From CAZUDO01 sp964618895 (GTDB lineage: Bacteria; Desulfobacterota; Binatia; DP-6): 64,000 nucleotides of DNA. Below, in pieces: positions 47,980-55,129 of this stretch. The stretch lies in contig CAZUDO010000068.1 in assembly GCA_964618895.1 (NCBI GenBank), positions 18,199-82,198 on the forward strand, written 5' to 3'. Both the position numbers and the translations under genes were made by a program. Under the pieces are notes generated by a model. The model was not told the origin of the DNA and ran no database searches. It saw only the letters and a program-made list of their open reading frames with translations. The number at the start of each line of letters is the position of its first letter. Positions within the stretch are counted from its first letter, which is position 1.

Positions 47980-50298
47980 TCACCGGTCGCGTAGGGGACC
48001 GGTCGCGAGCAACGCCTCGCGGGCGGTCGCGGACGGCGTCAACGTCGCGGCGACGATGAAGCCCCCGTCCGCGGTGGGCCTGCTGGTCGCGAAATCGATC
48101 TGGCCCCCGAGAGGCGTCACCGCCACATACGTGAACACGCTGCGGATGCGACCGCCGCGGACGACGAAGACGCCCGCTTCCGCGGCGCCGGCGGCCGTGA
48201 CGCGCGTCCCCTCGTAGCCGAGCAGCCTCCCCCCCGTCGCCACCTGGTCGATCCCGCCCACGTTCCCCCCGCCAGCGACCGCGTCGGACTCGCTGACCAC
48301 CCGCCTGAGCGTCCGCGTGCCACGGAAGAGGGCCGCGCCGCCCGGCTCCACCGTGGCACGGAACAGGTCGCCGCCCCCACGAACCAGCGTGAAGACGCCG
48401 AACGTTCCGCCGTCGGGTGCGGATTCGCCGGTGCTCGCGATCCGGCGGATGCGCGGGACGCCGCGCATCCGCGCGGTGTAGAGCGCCACGCTCCGGCCAT
48501 CGTCCGCATTGACGGTCGTGAATCGCAGGCGTCCGCCGCTCACGTCGATGTCGGCCAGGCGTTCAAGCGGCCCCATCCCTTCGCCCTCGACCACCAGCCG
48601 CGTCATGCGCCAGCCACGGATGACGAAGACGCCCGTCTGTCCGGCCGACAGCTCCGCTAGGAAGAGCGGATGCGGGGCGTCCGGAAACGGCAGCCAGGCG
48701 AGGCTCGCGAACGTCTCCAGACCCGGCGCCCGGTCGCCGGCCCTGAGGAGGATGCGCGCCGGCCGGCCGACGCGATCGACACGGAAGAGCGCCGGCAGCG
48801 ACACCCCGTCGAGGCCGGTGATCGTGCCGTCGAAGAGCAGCGCGCGTCGAGCAACCGTCACCGCCGCCGGCGACCCGACGGTCGAGAGGCTTCCCAGCGG
48901 CGACAGCGGATCGCCGTCGGCGGCGATCTTCCGGACGTGTCCGCCCCGCGCCAGCAGCAGGACGCTCGCTGTGAACTCGGGATTCGAGGCCTGCACCACC
49001 AGCGCCTCCCCCTGCACATCGTACGCGCCGATCTCCCCGATGCGACCGAAGCCGTCGACCGTCGCCCCGTCCCACAGCACGGGCTCTGCACGACCGCGCC
49101 GCAGACGGTAGAGTGCCCGGCGGTTCGCCTGGCAGACGAGCGTGCCGCCGGCCAGCCGCGGCCCGCTCAACGCTAGCCCGGGGGCGAGCCGGGCATCGAC
49201 TGGCGTAAGGACCGGGCCGGCGAATCCCTCGAGGATACCGTCGCGCACCCACACCACACCGCCCGGGGTGGGCGACCCGGCCGCGAACTCGACGGCGCCG
49301 AGGGCGGTGACCGCCAGCACGGCTCCGCCCGCGGCGACGATCGCCCGACGCCCACCGCTCGCCTGGACCTGGAATATGACCAGGCCGGCCGGATCGACGG
49401 CGACGAAGGTGCGCGCCGCACGCAGACGCCTGCCGTCGACGTCCGCGTCCGTCGCCACCAGGGTCGTCTCGCGGGTGGCCACCACGTGCCGGAAGACGGC
49501 GATACCCTGATTCGTCTGCGCGGTGAAAGCGAGGACGCCGGCGCCGTTCATCGCCACCACCGACCGATCGTCGCGGGTGATCTGGAGCCCCGCGATCGTG
49601 TCGCCGACGCGCGCCACGGCGCGGACCCCCGCCCCTGGCTCCCACACGAACACCCCACCCCCCGGGGCGCCCCGCTCGCGCTCATCCGCCGCGAACGCGA
49701 TGACGCGATCGTCGCTCAGCGCCAGCGGGCCGCGCAACCGCCCGCGCCGGAGGCCGGTGCCTGGCTCGGGGAGATCGGCGACACGCACCTGCTCGCCGGT
49801 GCTGCGGCGCCAGAGGTAGATCGTCTGTCCGCGCGCGTAGGCCAGGTCGCCGCTCCCGTTGAGCGTCAAGCGACCCGGCAGGAACCCGGTCGCCACCGCG
49901 AGACGCGGGCCGGCGCCCTCGTACAGGAACGCCCCGGCGACGGACGACCCCGAAACATTCAGGGTCGCACCGAACGCCACGACGCCGGCGGCGTTCACGG
50001 TCGGACTGGCGACGACGTTGTAGGATCCCTGCAGCGGGGCGGGGAGCGGGTCGCCGGTGGCCGCCAGAACGCGCACGGTACTGTCGGCGGTCCGCACCAC
50101 GATGGCGCTGCTGTCGCCCAGGAAGGTCACGTCGCGCGCCGTACGCGCCCGGACCTCGCCGAACGACGCAATCCCCACACCGTCGGCGGCCCGCTGGCCC
50201 GAGGCGAGCACCACCCGCAGCGGCGGCGGGCTGCCCTGCGCGACCTCCGTCCAGGCGATCAGTCCAGCGATGACGGCCGCCAGCACGGTCGCTTCCAT
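47980..50298 (-). CDS. Large secreted beta-repeat (propeller-like) protein, DUF7453-like
   Basis: A 772-residue exported protein with a signal peptide (about 1-22). The body is built of about ten repeating beta units, with recurring phrases such as NAAGVVAFGATL, NGAGVLAFTAQT, GGVFVWEPGAGVRAVARVGDTIA and GVFVVRGGRIR. These fit a beta-propeller seen in 'choice-of-anchor' or DUF7453 proteins of deltaproteobacteria. No catalytic motif seen. Divergent from the DUF4139 gene. Confidence 0.7.
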   Translation of the reverse strand: MEATVLAAVIAGLIAWTEVAQGSPPPLRVVLASGQRAADGVGIASFGEVRARTARDVTFLGDSSAIVVRTADSTVRVLAATGDPLPAPLQGSYNVVASPTVNAAGVVAFGATLNVSGSSVAGAFLYEGAGPRLAVATGFLPGRLTLNGSGDLAYARGQTIYLWRRSTGEQVRVADLPEPGTGLRRGRLRGPLALSDDRVIAFAADERERGAPGGGVFVWEPGAGVRAVARVGDTIAGLQITRDDRSVVAMNGAGVLAFTAQTNQGIAVFRHVVATRETTLVATDADVDGRRLRAARTFVAVDPAGLVIFQVQASGGRRAIVAAGGAVLAVTALGAVEFAAGSPTPGGVVWVRDGILEGFAGPVLTPVDARLAPGLALSGPRLAGGTLVCQANRRALYRLRRGRAEPVLWDGATVDGFGRIGEIGAYDVQGEALVVQASNPEFTASVLLLARGGHVRKIAADGDPLSPLGSLSTVGSPAAVTVARRALLFDGTITGLDGVSLPALFRVDRVGRPARILLRAGDRAPGLETFASLAWLPFPDAPHPLFLAELSAGQTGVFVIRGWRMTRLVVEGEGMGPLERLADIDVSGGRLRFTTVNADDGRSVALYTARMRGVPRIRRIASTGESAPDGGTFGVFTLVRGGGDLFRATVEPGGAALFRGTRTLRRVVSESDAVAGGGNVGGIDQVATGGRLLGYEGTRVTAAGAAEAGVFVVRGGRIRSVFTYVAVTPLGGQIDFATSRPTADGGFIVAATLTPSATAREALLATGPLRDR

Positions 50299-50379
50299 GA
50301 CGCTTCTCTACTCCGGCGCCGGCCGCGCGGGAAGGGTGTCGTCCTATGTCTGCGCCGCGAGGAGCGCTACAGTGGCAGC

Positions 50380-51798
50380 ATGCACGCTACCCGTGTCGCC
50401 CCGCTCCTGGTCGCCCTCGCCCTGACCGAGGCCCGCGCCGCCGATCCCCTCCCCATCGTCGGCCGCGACACGCGGAAGGACGTTGCCATCACCATCTACA
50501 ACCAGGACCTCGCCCTGGTGAAGGACACGCGCGAGATCCCCCTGCCCTCCGGCGAGAGCGCGCTCCGCTTCGAGGACGTGGCCGCCAAGATCGATCCGCG
50601 CACCGTCGCCGTGCACTCCACCACCGCACCGGACGCGCTCGCCGTCGTCGAGCAGAACTACGTCTTCGACCTGATCTCGCCCGAGAAGCTGATGGAAAAA
50701 TACGTCGGCCGTCAGGTCGAGCTGCTCCAGACCGACGAGGAGCTGAAGACGCAGTCGACGCCGGCCGTGCTGCTGTCCACCAACGGCGGGCCGGTCTACC
50801 GCATCGGCGACCGCATCGCCGTCGGGCACCCCGGGCGCGTCGTCCTGCCGGAGCTGCCGGACGAGCTGTACGCCCGGCCGACGCTCCTCTGGCGGCTCGC
50901 CAACAGCGGGCCCGCCAAGCACCGGGTGGAGGTGTCGTACCTGACCGGCGGCCTCGGCTGGGCAGCGGACTACGTCGCGCTCGTGAACAGCGACGACACC
51001 AAAGCCGACGTGACCGGCTGGGTGACGCTCACCAACCAGAGCGGCGCGCGCTACGACGACGCCACGCTCAAGCTGGTCGCCGGCCAGGTGCATCGCGCCA
51101 AGCCGCCCGAGATCGCCATGATGGAAGCGATGCCGATGGCCAGGGCCGCGCGCGCCCCACGCTTCGCCGAAGAGGAGTTCTTCGAGTACCACCTCTACAC
51201 CCTCGACCGGCGCACCACACTTGCCGACAACGAGACCAAGCAGATGCGCCTGCTCGGCGCCGGCGCCGTGCCGCTCACCAAGACGTATCTGGTGGTCGGC
51301 CAACCGGCCTGGTACCGCTCGCCGCTCGGCGACCTCGGCCGCAACCTGCCCGTGAGCGTGTTTCTGCAGTTCAAGAACGACGCCGCCAGCCACCTGGGCA
51401 TGCCGCTCCCGGCCGGCACGGTGCGTCTTTACAAGGAAGACAAGTCGGGCGCCGAGCAGTTCATCGGCGAGGATGCCATCAAGCACACCCCGAAGGACGA
51501 AGTCGTGCGCCTCAAGGTCGGCGACGCCTTCGACCTGGTGGTGTCGCGCGCGCAGACCGACTTCAAGCAGCTCGGCACCAAGCCCTACAGCGTGGAAGCT
51601 GCCTTCGAGCTGACCTTCCGCAATCACAAGAAGGAGGCGGTCACGGTGACGCTGCGCGAGCCGGTCGGCGGCGACTGGAAGGTGGTCGAGTCGAGCCTGC
51701 CGTCGGTCAAGGTGGACGCGGCGACGCTCGGCTTCGAGGTCCCGGTGCCTGCCGGCGGCGAGACCGTGCTCCGCTACCGCGTGCAGGTAGCGGCCTGA
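50380..51798 (+). CDS. Exported DUF4139-domain protein
   Basis: A 472-residue exported protein. Signal peptide at about 1-21, then ITIYNQDLALVKDTREIPLPSGES and the long DUF4139 beta domain (LTGGLGWAADYVALV, GWVTLTNQSGARYDDATLKLVAG, LGRNLPVSVFLQFKND, LREPVGGDWKVVESS, ending GETVLRYRVQVAA). Such proteins are widespread and uncharacterised; they may act in the envelope. ATG 50380 used. The esterase gene follows after 83 bases. Confidence 0.85.
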   Translation: MHATRVAPLLVALALTEARAADPLPIVGRDTRKDVAITIYNQDLALVKDTREIPLPSGESALRFEDVAAKIDPRTVAVHSTTAPDALAVVEQNYVFDLISPEKLMEKYVGRQVELLQTDEELKTQSTPAVLLSTNGGPVYRIGDRIAVGHPGRVVLPELPDELYARPTLLWRLANSGPAKHRVEVSYLTGGLGWAADYVALVNSDDTKADVTGWVTLTNQSGARYDDATLKLVAGQVHRAKPPEIAMMEAMPMARAARAPRFAEEEFFEYHLYTLDRRTTLADNETKQMRLLGAGAVPLTKTYLVVGQPAWYRSPLGDLGRNLPVSVFLQFKNDAASHLGMPLPAGTVRLYKEDKSGAEQFIGEDAIKHTPKDEVVRLKVGDAFDLVVSRAQTDFKQLGTKPYSVEAAFELTFRNHKKEAVTVTLREPVGGDWKVVESSLPSVKVDAATLGFEVPVPAGGETVLRYRVQVAA

Positions 51799-51881
51799 GG
51801 CATCGCTGCGGGATGATGGCGCTCGCGCTGCTGGCGGCGGCGTGCCGCGACGCGACGCACGAGGACGGGAGGACGGCAGCG

Positions 51882-52535
51882 ATGACTGAGTGGGTGGAAC
51901 GGGTGGCCCCGGCACGGCAGGCGAGCAAGGGCCCACCGCCGCTCGTCGTCCTCCTGCACGGCATCGGCGCCGACGAGAACGACCTCTTCCCGCTCGCCCG
52001 CGCGCTCGATCCCCGCTGCACGGTGGTGAGCCTGCGCGCCCCGCACCCGTACGTCGCCGGCTACGCGTGGTTCCAGATCGACTTCCGGCGGGGCGGTGAG
52101 ATCGTTCCGGACGTGGCGCAGGCGCGCGGGGCGCTCGCCGAGCTGATCGCCTGGTTGACGCAGGCCCCGGCACGACTCGGCACCGACCCAGAGCGCACCT
52201 ACCTGCTCGGCTTCAGCCAGGGGGCGATGATGAGCCTCGGCGTCCTCGGCGCGGCGCCCGAGCGGCTGGCGGGCGTGATCGCACTCTCCGGGCGCTTCCC
52301 GGCCACGCTGTTCGAGACGCCGGCCGCGCCGGAAGCGATCGCGCACGTGCCCGTGCTGGTGGCGCACGGCACGTACGACGACGTGCTGCCGGTCGCCAAC
52401 GGACACGCCACCCGTGACGCGCTCGCGCCGCGCGTCCGCGACTTCACGTACCGCGAGTTCCCGGTGGCGCACGGCATCAGCGACGAGGAGCTGCGGCTGG
52501 TCGCCGAGTGGCTCACGGCGCGGCTGACTCGCTGA
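51882..52535 (+). CDS. Carboxylesterase/phospholipase family alpha/beta hydrolase
   Basis: A 217-residue serine hydrolase of the YpfH/acyl-protein thioesterase-like family. Oxyanion block VVLLHGIGADENDLFPLA, nucleophile Ser in GFSQGAMMS, Asp in HGTYDDVLPV, His in VAHGISDEEL. ATG 51882 with GGGAGG upstream gives the family length; an in-frame ATG at 51813 would add MMALALLAAAC, a possible very short lipoprotein signal. The final 63 bases (52475-52537) recur 2.5 kb downstream. Confidence 0.88.
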   Translation: MTEWVERVAPARQASKGPPPLVVLLHGIGADENDLFPLARALDPRCTVVSLRAPHPYVAGYAWFQIDFRRGGEIVPDVAQARGALAELIAWLTQAPARLGTDPERTYLLGFSQGAMMSLGVLGAAPERLAGVIALSGRFPATLFETPAAPEAIAHVPVLVAHGTYDDVLPVANGHATRDALAPRVRDFTYREFPVAHGISDEELRLVAEWLTARLTR

Positions 52536-52589
52536 GCGGTGCCGCGGGCACGGCGGCGGCCGGGCTACCGGGACCCCCGGAGGGCTGCG

Positions 52590-52814
52590 TCATTCCGCAC
52601 TCCTAGTCCGCGCCAGTACCGTCTGGACGTCGCCGTCGGGAATGCCCTGCTCGAGCCCGTCGCGCACGCGCCGTTCGATGAACACCGCCATTTCGGCGGC
52701 GGTCAGCAGCCGATGTGCGAAGGGGTCGTCGAAGAGCTTCGGCTGGTCGTGCAGATGATGCTGCGCGCGGTAGAACGCCGCCGCGAGGGCGGTCTTGCTG
52801 GATTCGTCTCGCAC
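52590..52814 (-). pseudogene. N-terminal fragment of a class I SAM methyltransferase (TIGR00027/LCM type)
   Basis: A 74-residue product starting ESSKTALAAAFYRAQHHLHD and continuing KLFDDPFAHRLLTAAEMAVF, the N-terminal signature of putative leucine-carboxyl-type methyltransferases (normally about 280 residues). It then drifts into VRDGLEQGIPDGDVQTVLAR and stops, without the SAM-binding GxGxD. Truncated, presumably inactive. Confidence 0.7.
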
Positions 52815-52843
52815 GGCGCGCAGCTACGACGGCGTGGCAGCGG

Positions 52844-53008
52844 TCACGCGCGCTTGCCGACAACGATGTCGCCGTACGTGCTCTGCACGATCGCCTGCAG
52901 CTCGCCCTGCTCGGCCTTGGGAACCTTGAAATCGTCGACCACCGTCGCGATGCTGTACACGCCACCCGGGCGCTCGTAGAGACTGCCCTGCGACTTGGAG
53001 GTGGGCAT
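52844..53008 (-). CDS. 'Mini-globin': 54-residue internally deleted group 1 truncated hemoglobin
   Basis: ATG at 53008 with AGGAGG a few bases ahead; product MPTSKSQGSLYERPGGVYSI, then ATVVDDFKVPKAEQGELQAI and VQSTYGDIVVGKRA. The first part matches the start of group 1 truncated hemoglobins (SLYERLGGVYAIA.VVDDF) and the second part (VP.AEQGEL.AIV.ST..DIV) their end. The heme-binding middle (helices B to G, with the distal Tyr and proximal His) is absent, yet the frame is clean. Could be a pseudogene that stayed open by chance or a small functional peptide. Confidence 0.65.
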   Translation of the reverse strand: MPTSKSQGSLYERPGGVYSIATVVDDFKVPKAEQGELQAIVQSTYGDIVVGKRA

Positions 53009-53029
53009 ACGATCCTCCTTTCGGCCCCC

Positions 53030-53704
53030 CTACCATACACCGGGGAAGAGCCGGTAGCGGACCCGTTCGGCGTAGCGGTCATAGCCCTCCAGCTCTGCGC
53101 GCAGGATGCGATCTTCATCGGCCGTCCGGCGTATCACCGCGACAAACAGGAGCAGACCGATCAGCGTGGCCAGCCAGGAGCCGAGCGCCAGGCCGCCGCC
53201 GACGAACAGGAGCGGGGTGACCGCATAGGCGGGGTGGCGCACGAAGCGGTAGGGACCAGCCGTGATCACGCGATGCCCCCGCTCGGTCTGGATCCGAATC
53301 ACCGACGAGAAGAAGCGATTGACGCTCGTCGCCCAGAGCATCGTCGCCAGGGCGATCGCCATCGCCGCCAACCCGATGACCTGCACGGCCGGCGACACGG
53401 TGTCGCTCCAGTGGAACCGCCCCACGTCCAGGCCCGCGACCACGAGTTGCCCCAGCAAGAGGGGAACGAATGCGATGGTGAAGCCGTAGTCCCTGCCGCC
53501 GGGGCCAGGGAGGAGGCGCTCCGCGACGAGGTCGGGACCCATCACCAGCGGGCCGACCACGCACGTCACCGCCCAGACGCCGACGTAGGTCCAGAACATG
53601 GGCAGGTCCCACCGGCCGGCACTGCCGAACAGGAGCGCGACGTACAGCGCGACGACGATGGCGCCGCTCACGAAACCGAGAACGATACCGTTGCCCCTCG
53701 TCAC
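53030..53704 (-). CDS. Isoprenylcysteine carboxyl methyltransferase-like membrane methyltransferase
   Basis: A 224-residue membrane protein with six or so helices and the ICMT/PEMT-family C-terminal signature HRVITAGPYRFVRHPAYAVTPLLF followed by EDRILRAELEGYDRYAERVRYRLFPGVW. These bind SAM and methylate isoprenylated or phospholipid acceptors; bacterial members are mostly uncharacterised. GTG start at 53704 with GGAGGAGGG ahead, overlapping the stop of an upstream partial frame (GTGA). Confidence 0.88.
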   Translation of the reverse strand: MTRGNGIVLGFVSGAIVVALYVALLFGSAGRWDLPMFWTYVGVWAVTCVVGPLVMGPDLVAERLLPGPGGRDYGFTIAFVPLLLGQLVVAGLDVGRFHWSDTVSPAVQVIGLAAMAIALATMLWATSVNRFFSSVIRIQTERGHRVITAGPYRFVRHPAYAVTPLLFVGGGLALGSWLATLIGLLLFVAVIRRTADEDRILRAELEGYDRYAERVRYRLFPGVW

Positions 53705-53943
53705 GGCGCCCTCCTCCAAGTACGATTCGTGTCGTCCGACCAGTAGTTACCACCAGACCGCGGGGCCGCGAAGGGGCTAGCGCGACTGTGGCTGGCCGCG
53801 GCCGCCGCACACACCTGCGCTTCCAGAGCCTCCCAGCCTGGGAGGGCGCGGATGGAATCGAGCGCAACCAGCCCCAGGCGGGCCGAGTCGCCGAGCAGGA
53901 CCAGCGCCGCGCCCGGGTCACCGTCGAGCGCCCGCAGGCAAGG
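53701..53943 (-). pseudogene. Coding-like C-terminal fragment upstream of ICMT gene
   Basis: On the minus strand the frame that ends at 53701 reads LRALDGDPGAALVLLGDSAR, then LGLVALDSIRALPGWEALEA and AAAAASHSR, with strongly GC-biased third positions, so it looks like real protein sequence. Its TGA overlaps the ICMT GTG. Farther upstream the frame turns arginine/proline-rich and loses coding character, and I cannot find a start. No confident family. The rest of the gap to 54163 shows nothing else. Confidence 0.35.
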
Positions 53944-54163
53944 TCCGGTCGGGATAACCGGGGGTGTTGACGTAACGTCCCTTTCAGCCGAACGCGGCGG
54001 TACTCGATGCAGGCCACACGCCATTGGGTGCGGCCGGAGACGACGCGGCCAGGACGGTCCCATCCGGCAGATGATCGAACCCGGCACGGCGATCAGCTCG
54101 CACCTCCCCGGCCCCGTGCTTGTTCTCGCCACGGACGACGGGTATTCCCTCCGTAGGACAGTC

Positions 54164-54379
54164 ATGGCAAGGACGTGGCGACTGCTCGAACCTCACGCGA
54201 CGTGGCGAGGTCGTTCATTCGTCGAGCGTGCTGACGCCATCGAGGCAGCGTGTCGCGGCGCCATGCAGGTGCTCCAGGGTCTGCCGGACGGCGCCGCCCG
54301 GCTCGCCCGCGTCGATCCGGTGCCCGAGTCCACCCGGATGCTGCTGCGACGCCTGGCGTCCGCTGGCCGACATGGCTGA
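54164..54379 (+). CDS. Small partner protein upstream of nucleotidyltransferase
   Basis: A 71-residue product, MARTWRLLEPHATWRGRSFV then ERADAIEAACRGAMQVLQGL and a tail with STRMLLRRLASAG. Mostly helical by pattern, basic. Its stop overlaps the start of the nucleotidyltransferase gene (ATGGCTGA, 8-base overlap), so the two are co-translated, as in toxin-antitoxin pairs. No family recognised; antitoxin role is inferred from position only. Confidence 0.5.
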   Translation: MARTWRLLEPHATWRGRSFVERADAIEAACRGAMQVLQGLPDGAARLARVDPVPESTRMLLRRLASAGRHG

Positions 54380-54953
54380 GCCGCTGACGGCACCCGAGAT
54401 TGCGCGGGGCATTGCCGACCGGCTTGACGAGCGAGGTATCCCGTATGCGATTGGCGGCGCCATCGCCCTTGGTTACTACGCAGCGCCACGTGCGACCGTG
54501 GACGTTGACGTCAATGTGTTCGTGCCGCCGGCAACCGGGCTCGACCATGCGCTCGATGCGCTGTGCGCCGCGAGCTTCGTCCCATCGGCAGATCGCGCCA
54601 CGCTCGATCGGCAAGCGCTCGCGGACGGACAGTTTCGCGGCACGATCGGGAACATGCGCGTCGACGTCTTCGTCCCTGCAATTTCCTACTACGCCGAGCT
54701 CGCTGACCGCAGGCGGCAGGTCCCACTGCTCGGCCGCCCCGTCTGGATTCTCGGCGCGGAGGACCTCGTCGTACTGAAGCTCATGTTCTACCGCCGCAAG
54801 GACCTTGCCGACATCGAAGCGATTCTCCGTGACCAGGGGGCAGCCTTGGACCGCGGTTTCGTCCGCACCAAGCTGGCCGAACTCGTCGGACCGGCCGACG
54901 AACGTCTCGGCGCGTTTGCGGATATCGCGCACGACGTCGACACGGACGAGTGA
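54372..54953 (+). CDS. Nucleotidyltransferase-fold protein (AbiEii/DUF6036-like)
   Basis: A 193-residue protein with the minimal nucleotidyltransferase fold: GG at 28-29 (YAIGGAIALGYYAAPR), the paired acids D44/D46 (TVDVDVNVF), and a third strand acid region (MRVDVFVPAISYYAE). GAEDLVVLKLMFYRRKDLADIEAI is the hallmark of AbiEii/DUF6036-type proteins, many of which are toxins acting on tRNA or proteins. Pairs with the overlapping upstream ORF. Intact. Confidence 0.8.
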   Translation: MAEPLTAPEIARGIADRLDERGIPYAIGGAIALGYYAAPRATVDVDVNVFVPPATGLDHALDALCAASFVPSADRATLDRQALADGQFRGTIGNMRVDVFVPAISYYAELADRRRQVPLLGRPVWILGAEDLVVLKLMFYRRKDLADIEAILRDQGAALDRGFVRTKLAELVGPADERLGAFADIAHDVDTDE

Positions 54954-54999
54954 ATCGCTGCGGCGCACATGGGCCGAGGAAGGTTTCCGAGATCACGAC

Positions 55000-55062
55000 C
55001 ATCAGCGACGAGGAGCTGCAGCTGGTCGCCGAGTGGCTCACCGCGCGGCTGACGTGCTGAGC
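55000..55062 (+). repeat. Second copy of the esterase gene 3' end
   Basis: These 63 bases match 52475-52537 at 59 positions. The copy still encodes ISDEELQLVAEWLTARL and a stop, but no upstream esterase sequence exists here. Together the two copies flank a 2.5-kb segment with several gene fragments, like direct repeats left by insertion or duplication-deletion. Confidence 0.85.
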
Positions 55063-55129
55063 CCGCAGCGGGCGAGCGGACCTGCCGTGCAGTCGCGGCC
55101 GCGCCCCATTCGCTCCGGGCGTACGTCGG

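Noticed and set aside
52824..53036. A 70-codon frame overlapping the mini-globin
   Set aside because: It is a Gly/Arg-rich frame with no similarity. The frame with a Shine-Dalgarno site and globin-like ends at 53008-52844 is preferred.
53705..54163. Possible plus-strand gene in the 459-base gap before the nucleotidyltransferase pair
   Set aside because: Plus-strand frames here are Arg/Pro/Gln-rich with no ribosome site; only the minus-strand fragment at the left edge looks coding.
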